Source of the DNA: Drosophila miranda
Taxonomy: Eukaryota; Arthropoda; Insecta; Diptera; Drosophilidae
Direction of reading: 5' to 3'
NCBI RefSeq assembly: GCF_003369915.1
Contig: NW_022881625.1
Span: 1,054,001 to 1,118,000, forward strand
Length of the DNA stretch: 64,000 nt
Shown here one piece after another: positions 19,930 to 29,842 of the stretch; position 1 is the first letter of the stretch, and each line of letters opens with the position of its first letter. The position numbers and the translations under genes were made by a program. A model generated the notes under the pieces. The model ran no database searches and had not been told where the DNA came from. It saw only the letters and a list, made by a program, of their open reading frames with translations.

Positions 19930-20306
19930 CCTAACGAGAGTGTGGTGTTGATGACGGGGCAGCTGCTGGAGGGGCAGATCTGTCGGAGGCGTGGCAGGTA
20001 CGTGTGATTATTGTGAGTTTTGTCCATATTTTGTTGGTATGCGAATTGACGTCACTTTGTTTTATTTCAGTGGCTGCTCTGGACCTGTGCGGTGAATTGT
20101 CAGGAGAGTAGTCAATATATTCCAAGAATGTCGTCAAATTAGCAGCAAAGGTTTGGTCTATTTGTCGTGGCATCTGCTGGTGGGGCAGCTCTGCCGATGG
20201 CGTGTAAGGTGAGTACGTATTGGTCATTTTTCATTTTTCGTGGTTATGTGAGTTAATGGTTTCCATCTGTTTTTAGTGGCTGCCTCAGGACCGACTTTTG
20301 GGCTCA
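19930..20306 (-). other. 3' untranslated part of gag-only element A, with two antisense intron-like segments
   Basis: Downstream of the Gag A stop on the minus strand. On the plus strand there are two well-formed short introns: 19998-20070 (CAG|GTACGTGTG ... TTTATTTCAG|TGGCTGC) and 20209-20276 (AAG|GTGAGTACG ... CTGTTTTTAG|TGGCTGCC). A homologous 3' piece at 28010-28130 keeps the same splice sites in different surrounding sequence. Confidence 0.5.
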
Positions 20307-22197
20307 TCAAAAGACGTCAGAGTAGTAGCTATCGTAGGCGTCTATGATCTCCGCTATCTCGTCGTCAAATGAATCGTCGTCCGTCCACAGGTCGTCGCCA
20401 TCGTCGCTGAGTGCTTCGCAGTCCATATCAGAGTCCTCCGATACGGCTGCGGCGTCAGGTTGTGTATTGGCGGCGGGTCTTGTAGGTGTTGGTGCTGCTG
20501 CTGGTGTCTGTGTTGGAGGATTGGCCACTGCTGAGCCACTGCCCTTTGCTTCCGTCAGGTTTGTAATTAATGTGGTAAGTTCTTGCAGTCTTTTCTCTAA
20601 GTTTTCAATTTTGACGGCGTACTCTTTCAGGATTTCCACACACTTGCCATCGCATTGGATGGCTGGCTGCTGCTGATGCTGGGGATTTCTCGGTGTCTGG
20701 AAACGTTTTGGAGTTGGCTGCACCCGTTGATCGCGCTGGCATTGGCGCCCCTTGGCCTGTGGCTGGGAATGATGGCCGCGATGCTGGTGCTGCTGCTGGT
20801 GCTGCCGACCCAAATTGTGTCCGCGCTGCTGCTGTTTTTGTTTTTGTTGCTGCTGCTGCTCATCACTTAGCTTCTGCTGGATCCTGGCCAAATGGTTTTC
20901 GGCCGGATTGGCTTGCGCACCTCGGCTATACAAGGGCCTGCGGGTGTTGGGCGTTGCTGTTGCAGCTGGTGTTGGTGCTGCTGGTTTGGCCCCCTGTCTG
21001 TGCGTCCGAGACGCATTGGTTGGCCAGTTGTTTACTGGCAAGTATTGCCTCATGGCCGCCATCCGCCTTGGGCTGAACTTCAACCTCAAATATGTTTAGA
21101 GGCCTCCCATTAAAACGGTGCTTTAATCCTCGGATAAACCGGGCAGTAAATCCCAGCCGTTCCAGCTCCTCAGTAATCCAGCTGCTTGGCGTAGTGTGGT
21201 GTAAATGCCGCACTATTACACGGTAGCCCCTGTCGCTGCGCGGCTGGTGTGTATGGAGTTGGGTGCTATCTTCAGCAAGGGCGTTCTGTATGGCGTTGTA
21301 TGTTGCCATGTCATCGCACTGGACTCTGAGTCCACTGTTGGCCATGGATTTCGTCGTAAATTTCCCCACATTTGGATTGATGGTCAATTTATTTATGAGG
21401 GGTACAATTGCAGGCACCAGGGGCAGGAAGAGTGTAGGGACCTTGGTACTACGTATTGGCGGTTGGACGGGCGTTAAATTTACATTAATGGCTGGCTGAT
21501 GTTGCGGCTGATGGTTGTCCGTCTCCATCTGTTGACGTTCAGACTCCATGCTTTGTGGCTCCCTATGTTGTTGGACCTCACACTGTTTATTTGGCGGTGT
21601 GCATATTTGACCAATCGTCGGCGTCTCTTGCTCTGACTCTATCTGTCGGGTCTTATGATGCAGTCTTTTGGCAAATTGGCTCTTAAACATAGGCGTGTCC
21701 AGTGTCAGGCAGGTAAAGTCGTCATTATCTGAATCCGTTTCGATCGCCGCGCATCTTCGTTTGAGCGGCGAGCGAAACGAATTTGTAGTCAAGTTGGCCT
21801 TTGCTATAGGGGTAAGGGGCAGGGGCGAGGGCATCTCATTGTCCAATAGCGGGGGCACGCTATTTAGCCATTCTTTTACCAGCTTTATTCTGGTATTAGG
21901 CCTTGTCAGTGCATTATGCTCGTCCGCCTGAGTCAAAGTAGGCAGCAAGCATTTTCTGCTTCTGCTAGTGTTGGTGCTTTTAGCTGTCGTCAAACGTTGT
22001 TGCTGTTGCTGGTCATTGTTTTGCTGTATGCCGTTTATAGTTTCGGCATAAGTCAATGTGTTTGTTTTTGTTTTGGTATTGGCGTAGGTCAGGGTAGCTT
22101 CGTTTGGTTTGCTGTTCGTGTTTGTGGTTTGTTTCGGCGGGAGAGAGCAAGCATCTCTCTTTTTGTCATAAGTGCGTGTGTGCATGTTTGGCGGCAT
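20307..22197 (-). pseudogene. gag: Jockey-like Gag (element A), frameshifted, zinc knuckles missing
   Basis: The first frame 22197-20926 has a T/N/Q-rich N-terminus. Its fold is RRM-like: VIVRHLHHTTPSSWITEEL, then LGFTARFIRGLKHRFNGRPL and NIFEVEVQPK. This is the conserved core of Gag in jockey-clade LINEs, including the HeT-A/TART telomeric group. The second frame 21089-20307 continues with Q-rich repeats, a coiled-coil-like segment (EYAVKIENLEKRLQELTTLI) and a very acidic end (EDSDMDCEALSDDGDDLWTD). The frames switch near 21000-21090, just where the CCHC zinc knuckles should be, and those are absent, so a deletion plus frameshift is likely. No RT ORF follows. Confidence 0.75.
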
Positions 22198-22229
22198 TTG
22201 TGTGTCGTATGCAGCGGCGGCGATACGTA

Positions 22230-22520
22230 ACTAGCATAGCGCAACGTAACCCAGCTCGCGCCTTGGCCTGATCCAGCAGGTTAGGGGAGCCAGTGTTACG
22301 TTACGCTATGGGGTCTTTATTGTACCGATACTTATATTAGCATATTAAGTACAATGTATTAGGGCTGTTGCTTATTATAGATGGTCTGTAAATAGCCGCC
22401 TACGAGCTGCTGTTAGCAGCCGTAGGCAACAAATACAGGGCTTTTTTACAGCACGAATTCTCCTCTGCCGGCAGTGCTGCCGGCGCAATCATAATTCTGA
22501 GGGAATCTCTCCATTTTGGC
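22230..22520. other. Cluster of hairpins between the two gag-only elements
   Basis: Three inverted repeats in 290 bp. CATAGCGCAACGTAAC (about 22237) pairs with GTTACGTTACGCTATG (about 22295). GCCTACG/GCTGCT pairs with AGCAGC/CGTAGGC at 22398-22427. GCCGGCAG pairs with CTGCCGGC near 22468-22487. They sit at the junction between element B's 3' end and element A's 5' end. No ORF. Confidence 0.6.
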
Positions 22521-22873
22521 AGCAGTCCGTTTGCCAGAGGGGGGAGAGGGAGTGGGTAGAGCTAAAGCATAATACTCTTGACTATAAATTAAGTTTAAAT
22601 TTAAATTATCGACTAAGGGGTAACATTATGGTTGCCTTACATTGGCAGAAAAGGGAGATTATATATGTACATATTTTTCTTATTCTATATCTTGACTTCT
22701 ATTTGTTTTGTTTGTTTTCGTTTCTCCTCTGCCCACTGGTCCGGGGCAGCCAGAGCTATTGCTTGTCAATTGGAGTAATTAGTGCTAGTATTATACATTA
22801 CTGGCATAAGAATTAGCCTGGATGCTAGCATATAGGCAATCTGTCAGCTTAGTCATCTGTGCAATTAGTACAT
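22521..22873 (-). other. 3' untranslated part of gag-only element B
   Basis: AT-rich non-coding sequence downstream of the Gag B stop on the minus strand. I see no poly(A) tract or coding signal; the exact end of the element is uncertain. Confidence 0.4.
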
Positions 22874-24912
22874 CTATCTTCCCTTCCAGTTTTGGGTAGA
22901 TTCAGCAGCGGCGGCCGCATGCTGGATCCGCTCCTGTGTCAGCAGTGTGATGAGGTAGTCCAGTTTCTGGCTGAGTTCATCGCTAGGACGGACGCTCTGA
23001 TTGCTCACAGTGGGCTGAAATCCAGTTGTGGTCGCTGTGGGTGGCACTGACTGCCATACTTGCCTCCCTGGAAGAGGCTGGGAATGACTCGCTGGCTGCC
23101 TTGTGCGGAGTGCATCGGCATAGCTGCTCATCTGAGCTGGAGGAGCAGGAGCTCTTGCGCCTGAGCGCGATCGCCGGCGGCCCGGCTGCTGCAGTGCTGG
23201 AAAGCCCTGCTGGTTCATGACGGGTGGCTGGCGGGGACGCCGCAAACCCTGAGCGGCGGGTAAGGTAGGCATTGAAAGTTTACTCAACATCCTGTTGGTC
23301 TTTTCTAATCCGTTATTCCTTCTGTTGCAGTACTCTTTGTATTTGATGCAGCCACGGTAGCTGGCAACATGGGGACCATTACAGTTGGCGCATTTCGGCA
23401 CATCCTCCCGCTTCTTGGGGCAGTCCTTGGGGTCATGCTTCTCCCCACACTTCAGGCATATGACTGCTCGGTTGCAGTAGTTCCTGGAGGGCCCAGACAT
23501 CTGGCACTTGTGGCACTGGGGAACGCCTGGCGCGCGTATGGTCTTCTCGACCTTGATCCTTTGGCTGCAAATTGCCGTTAGCTCATAAATACTGCTGTTA
23601 TTCTCCTGGGGCTCAAGCTCGACCTCGAATAGGTCCAATGGCTCCTTTGTATATCGTTTAAGTATATTGGCAATATGCCTCACCTTGTATCCAAGTCTTC
23701 CGAGCTGTTCGCGCACCCAGTCTGTGGGTGTGGAGCGGTGCAGGTGACGTATGACGATACGCATACCCCTTTCGCTTCGCAGGCGAAACGTATGGTAATC
23801 CACACCTTCCCCCTCAGATAAGAGCCGAATTAGGGCCCTATAGCCATCTATTGTATGGCACATGACTTTAAGAGATCCATTGTTGGCAGTCTTAGTGTCA
23901 TATGTGCCTGCGCCAATGGCATTGTCAATGCATTGGAGCAGGGGAACGATTTCACAGACATTGGGAATGTATATAGGGGCTGGCCGCACAATTCTGGCGT
24001 CAGCTGTAGCAGCAGCATTGGGTGCGTGCGCAGTGGTAGGGGCAGGCGGGGGGGTGGTGTGAGAAGTAGAGGGCCTGTTTGTGGGAACAGGTTCCTCGGC
24101 TTCCGTCTCTCCCTCGCTGCAGTCAGTGTCAACATCCATGTCGTCATTTGCTACGTCGTCAGCATCCGAGAGTATATCGAAGTAGTTCGTGATATTCCTC
24201 TGGCTAGAGTCAGGCTTCTCCTTGGTGATTGCTGTCCGCTTAATCTTCTTGGCCGACGCCTTTATAATCGGCGAGCCCAAGGTGGTCGTCCGTTTCTTGT
24301 TCCGGGCCTCATACTCTGCCATCAGCTTGGCAGTTGCTTTCTTTCCATTGCCAGTTTCTCCCGCTGCTCCCTGAGGATCTCGCACAGAGTCGGCTGGCTC
24401 TGCACAGGTGCTGCAAGGGCACCAGTAGAAACTGGAGAACGTTGAGCGGCGTGGGCAGCTACACGAGCCGCACTAGCAGTAGTAGGAACTGTAGCAGCTG
24501 GGGGGCGTTTAGCTGCGGCGGCAGCTACGCGAGTAGGGGCGGTGGCTTTGGCAGCACAGGCAGCTTCAGCAGAGGCTCTGGTTGGCATGGCAGCGGGGGG
24601 AGCTAGCAATGGCTTGGTTAACAGTGCAGCGGACGGGGCCTGCATCAACTTGGCTGCAGCGGCAGCTGAAGTTGATGGCATGTCACTTGTCAGATCCACC
24701 AATGAGGTCGAGCGACAGGAAAGGGGGCGTAGATCACTTTTTTTTGGTTTGTGACGTGCACGGGAACAAAAGTTTGTCATAGATAGTAATGGGTGTGGTG
24801 GAGGAAGGGCGGCACGGCACGGCACGGCACACAACAGACACCATAAAAAGAACAGGGCAACACAGAAAAAAACGTCAATGGCGACACGGCACAGAACAAT
24901 CAAAAGCGACAC
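22874..24912 (-). pseudogene. gag: Jockey-like Gag (element B) with three zinc knuckles, one frameshift
   Basis: The N-terminal frame 24912-24322 is A/P/T-rich (SACRSTSLVDLTSDMPSTS). The main frame 24385-22874 has an acidic stretch (DADDVANDDMDVDTDCSEGE), then the RRM-like Gag core (MRIVIRHLHRSTPTDWVREQ; LGYKVRHIANILKRYTKEPL; DLFEVELEP). Zinc knuckles follow: CHKCQMSGPSRNYC, CLKCGEKHDPKDC and CANCNGPHVASYRGC. The C-terminus is Q/P-rich, with a leucine-rich helix near the end. The frames meet around 24340-24385 at a GGAAAGAAAGC run; this is either a one-base indel or a shift site. There is no ORF2. Gag-only structure and Gag type recall HeT-A-like elements, but jockey, BS or X families are alternatives. 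Confidence 0.8.
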
Positions 24913-25215
24913 GACACGAAACGGTTATGGCACGTCCGACGATCACAACCTCTCGAGCGGGTGGACGAGATGAGAGTGGCGGACGAGGTTCATGGTGGAA
25001 CACTCACATGTCCGCCAACTCCCATACTCTCCCCCTCGACTCGAAAGACCCGATCGCCGATCGTCATTTACCGGTGCTCTCACCCCCGGTTCCACTTTCA
25101 CTCACCCCAATATTGAGTGAGATGAAAGTAGTCCGAGGGTAGCAGCACCGATAAGTAGGCAATGGAAATTTAATGGCTTTCCTGATTTAGTGGCTGTGTG
25201 TGTTGTTGCTTGTCA
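24790..25215. repeat. Right arm of about 400-bp inverted repeat (gag-element 5' UTR)
   Basis: Reverse complement of 19410-19850, including CGGCACGGCACGGCACACAAC and the TCGAGCGGGTGGACGAGATG segment. It lies directly upstream of Gag B on the minus strand, so it is probably the 5' UTR of this family. Confidence 0.8.
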
Positions 25216-26470
25216 ATGGGTCATGTCTCATGTTCTCTGTTCCTTGTGTATTGGCTGCTCTGTTGTCGGGGGATGGGATGGGAAGGGGGAAATTTGCCTG
25301 CTCCCGTATAACCGCCCGGATACTTTAAACTTCCGGATCTTACGATCCGGGCGCGAGACGCTCCGAAGAGTCGACCGCATAGCATCTTGTGGGCGGTTGA
25401 AATGGCGTTTGGCAGAGTGGCGATGGTTGGCAGTGTTAATTTTGCTCCTGCACAACCGCATTTGGCATTTAGTTGCTTTGAAGTGGGTGGGTGGGGTGGG
25501 TGTGGGATTGGCTGGGCATAATTGCCGAAGTTGCGACCGATAACACACTGGGCATTGATATATGCATTTTAAATTTGAATTGGCTTTTTTGTGTGTTATC
25601 GGTCAAAGTCTGGTATTTGCGTGGTATTTCGGTAATACCACGTGTCAAGGGGAATTATGGGAATGGCAAATAGGTTGGGAAGAAGAGTAAGAAGGTAAAA
25701 CTAATTAGAAAACTACGAAAATTTACAATTAACTACAGAAAAAACTACATTAATTTACAAAAACTTATTCCTAATATCACAGGCAAGTAACTAAAACTAT
25801 GGAAAAACTATCTACGGACATGCAAAAACTACGGAAACAACAGGATTGACATCTACAACAAGAACCTTGATGCAGACAAGGTAAAATAAACGATAATTGA
25901 CATACATTTACAACATATAAACATATTAATTATATTTATTTTATTTCTAACAGGAGGACAACTACAACGAAGCACCGGCCGGCATAACAAACGCAATGCG
26001 AACTTTACGCTGTATACCGGCCGGCTCTGTTGTCCCCCTGTGTGTTGTTTATTGGCTGGATGTGAGTATTGGCGTGCATCGTGGGCAATGATGGTGCTGT
26101 TGATGGCAAGCGGCTCTGGTCCGGCCGCCCACGTTGCATCTGTCTGTTGGTTTGGTGCAGCAGACCGAGTGGCACTGGTCCGGCCACCCGAGATGCGATC
26201 GTGGATGGCTGGCATTGACATCGATGTGTGATGCCAACGAATTGTTTTATTGGCCGCATCCAAGTGGCGAACTGGTCCGGCCACCAGGATACGTTGTCGA
26301 TTTTAATTGTTGGCCGCATCCGAGTGGCTGCTGGTCCGGCCACCCAGGATGCGCTGTCAGTTGGATTGGCCTGGCCTCCTCGGCCACGTTCATCGTCGGT
26401 TTGTAATGGCGTTTTGAGTGGCTGCTGGTCCGGCCACCCAGTTGAGGAGGTGTTTGCTTTGGCGTGTGAT
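25216..26470. repeat. X-type repeat, copy 1: hairpins, intron-like segment, GGTCCGGCC motifs
   Basis: Related to 46331-47611 and 60560-61430. It contains a perfect 14-bp inverted repeat (GACCGATAACACAC at 25535, partner ending 25604) and a 9-bp-stem hairpin CGTGGTATT...AATACCACG (25620-25642). An intron-like segment on the plus strand spans 25881-25953 (AAG|GTAAAATAAACG ... TTATTTCTAACAG|GAGG). Five spaced GGTCCGGCC motifs lie in 26115-26440. It flanks the 5' side of the gag-only element and may be part of it. No credible ORF. Confidence 0.65.
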
Positions 26471-27617
26471 TATACCCGATACTCAAAATGAGTATTGGGG
26501 TATATTAGATTTGTGGTAAAAGTGGATGTGTGTAACGTCCAGAAGGAATCGTTTCCGACCCCATAAAGTATATATATTCTTGATCAGCATCAATAGCCGA
26601 GTCGATTGAGCCCTGTCTGTCTGTCCGTCTGTCCGTCCGTCCGTCCGTCCGTCCGTCCGTCCGTCCGTCCCTCCGTCCGTCCGTCCGTCCGTCCGTCCGT
26701 CCCCTTCAGCGCCTAGTGCTCAAAGACTATAAGATCTAGAGCAACGATGTTTTGGATCCAGACTTCTGTGATATGTCACTGCTACAAAAATATTTCAAAA
26801 CTTCGCCCCGCCCACTTCCGCCCCCACAAAGGGGGGGCCACATGCCACATCTGTGGCATACGATAAAACCAAAAACGCAGAATCGTAGAGGATGATTATA
26901 TGTTCTAGAGTGTAAAATCTGAACCAGATCGTATAATTATTATAGCCAGAATCAAGAAAACAATTTCATTCTTTCTCGCTCTGTCTCTCTCTAACACACA
27001 GGTTTCATGGTCGGCTTTGCCAATTGCAAAATATGAGTTCAAGGATCTCAGAACCTATAAGAGCCAGAGCAACCAAATTTGGTATCCACAATCCTGTGAT
27101 ATCGGACCTTGACCGTTTCGTGTCCAAATTTCGCCACACCCCCTTCCGCCCCGCAAAGGACGAAAATCTGGGGCATCCACAAATCTCAGAGACTATTAAG
27201 GCTAGAGTAACCAAATTTGGTATCCGCACTTCTGTTAGATCTCACTATAAAACGTATATCTCAGAATTTCGCCCCACCCTTTTCCGCCCCCACAAAGGAC
27301 GAAAATCTGTTGCATCCACAATATTGCATATTCGAGAAAACTAAAAACGCAGACTCATAGATAATGACCATGTCTATCAGATTGCTGAATCTGGATCAGA
27401 TCAAATCATTTTTATAGGCAAAAGGAACAAATCAATTTGCACTGGCTACGCAGCCCCCGACGTCACGCTAAGACTGATTTTCTGTCTCTCTCGCACGCAC
27501 TCCTTGTCGTGTCGTTTAATATTAGCGGCGTCTGCCGGAGGAGAGCCATACTGACTTAGTATCGGGTATAACTGTAGAGTTGCGGTCTCCGCAGCAACTC
27601 ACAACGTTCCCCCTCGT
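26471..27617 (+). mobile_element. DINE-1/mini-me type Helentron, copy c
   Basis: Plus orientation. It starts TATACCCGATACTCAAAATG, with the GATTGAGCCCTG core near 26605 and a GTCC array at 26616-26702. The subterminal repeat AGTATCGGGTATA is near 27562, and the 3' hairpin GAGTTGCGG...GCAACTC is followed by AACGTTCCCCCTCG. Inserted next to T residues, as Helentrons do. Confidence 0.88.
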
Positions 27618-28192
27618 TTTAATTTGTGTTTATTTGCTGGTACTTGTCGGCGTTTGGATGCTGTTGCTGGCGACCCTTGTCTGGTTGGTGTTGGCGTGAG
27701 AGACGTTTGCAGGTGAGTATATGTATTTATTGGCAGCCTCTCTCCTGATTCTCCTTTTTCGTTTGCAGGATTTGCTGGCGTCCGGCGGCTCAACACCAGG
27801 CCATCCCGCCCTCACATAATTGGCATGAGAGACGGGTGTGACCCAGTGGAGCGGCAACAGGCGCCAGCATCTGCGTCGTCGTTGGAATGGCAGCTGTATG
27901 TTTGAAATGGCGTGACGTCATTGTGATGGTGTGGTGGCAGCGTCATCAAAAGAGTCCTCCTTTTCCGCCCATTTGGCAGGAAATTGTCAGTGTTGGTGGC
28001 AGCTGTTGGAGGGGCAGCTCTGTCTGTGTATTGGCAGGTACGTGTGGATTCCGTGTGTTTTGGCAGTTTTTCGTATTGTCGTGTATTGACTGTTTTTCTT
28101 TGTTGCAGTGGCTGTCTCTGAATCGCCGATTGGGCACATCAATAGGCGCCGCCCGAACGCATGCTTTCGCGTGCGCTGGCGATTTGGGCCCT
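27618..28192 (-). other. Gag-element 3' region with antisense intron-like segments
   Basis: Non-coding on the minus strand. The plus strand holds 27713-27768 (GCAG|GTGAGTATATG ... TTCGTTTGCAG|GATTTG) and 28038-28108 (GCAG|GTACGTGTGG ... TTTGTTGCAG|TGGCTG). The second matches the 19998-20070 intron at its borders. Reading frames here are shadows. Confidence 0.5.
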
Positions 28193-28400
28193 TCACACTT
28201 GGCCCAGACCCTCCAGATCGTCGAATGGATCGTGGTCGGTCCATTCGTCGTCATCCTCGTCGTCAATTGCTTCACAGTCCATATCGGATTCGGAGTCCGA
28301 TATGGCTGCGGCGTCATGGTGCGTATTTGCAGTTGGTCGTGGTGATGGCTGTGTGGATGCTGCTGGTTGAATGTGTGCACTGCCTGTTCGATGCTCCTCC
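28193..28400 (-). pseudogene. gag: Gag C-terminal fragment (third gag-only element)
   Basis: The acidic end SESDMDCEAIDDEDDDEWTD matches the C-terminus of Gag A (EDSDMDCEALSDDGDDLWTD), in the same strand and with the same 3' neighbour sequence. Upstream of about 28400 the similarity ends, and a stretch shared with 42830-42875 and 45050-45085 (GGTTGAATGTGT...GATGCTCCTCC) begins. A truncated remnant. Confidence 0.65.
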
Positions 28401-29340
28401 ACACGCGTATACAAATTCAAATCCAAACGATCAACATCAATGAGGACGCCACTTTCCTGATAACTTGACCGCCATGTGACCGTTGGAATAGGAATTTTGT
28501 CACAGCTTAGAAACCTACCTACATGTGTTTTCGGCGTGATGAGTACGATGATGTGTGTTAAGAGCCAGATTAGATGCTCTCCAGGCGATTTACGCCCATT
28601 CAATTATTTTGGTAGGTAATGCTATTATCTATAATGCTATTATGGAAGTATCCTGCATGCATGTGCTCCTAAAGTCAGATGACCAATAAATCTGTATCTT
28701 TCAAAATGGATGTTGGGCTCCCCACGCAACATACCCAACCATCTATATTTGGTACTTATGTATGAGCGTATAGTGATATTAAAGCAAGATCCAGTACAAA
28801 TTATAGTTCTGGCAGATGTTTCCTATAGCAGATATATAATTTTGCGGTGATCCGATACTGATTCAATCTGTGTGTAATAAATACCATTTTCGTAGCGTAG
28901 CAAGATGAAATATAAAGTGCCTAAGTTCCGCGCAAAAGTATAATCAGTAGCTCCAGATAGCCGACTGGCAGCGAACGGATTGTTATAGAGGCACTTGATT
29001 GTTCTTATAACAATAGGCGGGGTGTGTGTATTGGGGGTGGGTGGAGGTGGCGGTGGCATATCAGCAGTCATTTAATTGGCTGTTTCAGATTCCGATTGCT
29101 TTTTGGGGACTTTTGCTTACGTTAAAGCGCGCTTTCCACACCTCTGCCTCCGCCGCCGTTCTAAAGGGAAACTGTAGAATCTGATTTACGACTCTCTCCA
29201 ACTTCAAGTATTTCCCCCTCTGCCAGCGTGCCAGTTGTACGCCAGCGTCGACGCTTTGGTTATCTCATGCAGGGCAATTTGTCAAGCCAAATAACGGTCT
29301 GCGTGTCAGTTTCAGTTCCATTTTTTGCATCACGGAGAAC
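28401..29340. other. Mostly unassigned, possibly unique host DNA
   Basis: No repeat of the other families is seen after about 28400. The only coding candidate is the small minus ORF at 28823-29071. The stretch before 29340 contains initiator-like TCAGTT near 29309, upstream of the transporter exon. Confidence 0.4.
28823..29071 (-). CDS. Possible small protein or first exon, unidentified
   Basis: 82 codons. A proline-rich start (MTADMPPPPPPTPNTH) is followed by a stretch of ordinary composition (TIKCLYNNPFAASRLSG; YTFARNLGTLYFILLRYENG). I do not recognise it. It lies in apparently non-repetitive DNA just upstream (divergent) of the transporter remnant. It might be an exon ending at a GGTATT donor-like site near YEN|GIYY. 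It could also be chance. Confidence 0.25.
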   Translation of the reverse strand: MTADMPPPPPPTPNTHTPPIVIRTIKCLYNNPFAASRLSGATDYTFARNLGTLYFILLRYENGIYYTQIESVSDHRKIIYLL

Positions 29341-29355
29341 AGAACAGAACACAAC

Positions 29356-29487
29356 ATGTCCAAGGGATCGGTCCTACCACAGTATATAGCCGGTTTATCG
29401 GCCAGCTTTGGCGCCATATGTATGGGCGCCTCAATCGGCTGGTCCGAAATTTGTAATTTCGAGTTCTTTAAGAGATTTACTAACTAA
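29356..29487 (+). pseudogene. Sugar-transporter (MFS) first-exon fragment
   Basis: Start MSKGSVLPQYIAGLSASF, followed by GAICMGASIGWS, resembles the N-terminus and first membrane helix of insect trehalose/sugar transporters, where GWSxP normally follows. Here it runs straight into SEICNFEF and a stop. A branch-point and acceptor-like sequence (TTTACTAACTAATTTCAG) follows at about 29471-29494. The simplest reading is exon 1 joined to the end of an intron by deletion, with the rest of the gene gone. Short, so identification is tentative. Confidence 0.4.
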
Positions 29488-29842
29488 TTTCAGCTGTAAA
29501 TAAAGAAGCATTAGTGTACAGCTTATAATTCTTTAACATTGACATGTCGGTTTCGCACAAAATGTTCTTTGGACGCCAGTGACAGCTCTGCCAGTTCAAT
29601 ATTTCAATTTTTGCAGCGCGTCTCGCCCAATTTTCCGCAATTAAATTCCACCAGCAAAGCTATCAACAAATATGCTGTCAGGCCACAAACCTTCTATAAT
29701 GTACTTTTAGAAAAGTAATATTTGTTAAAGTGAGCGTGTGAGTGCTGGGATTCGAATCTACGGAAGTCCTTTTCGTTTGTGCTGTTGTTGTTTTGTTGCT
29801 TTGGCTACTGCTGTCGCCCTGTATACGCCCTTGCGTATAACA

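Noticed and set aside
20344..21113. Several plus-strand ORFs rich in L, C and V
   Set aside because: They are the antisense of the Q-rich part of Gag A (CAG runs read as CTG).
25853..26486. ORFs with GGRTS/WPDQ repeats, also at 46670-47429 and 60591-61251
   Set aside because: They arise from the repeated GGTCCGGCC motif in several frames; no consistent frame or start across copies.
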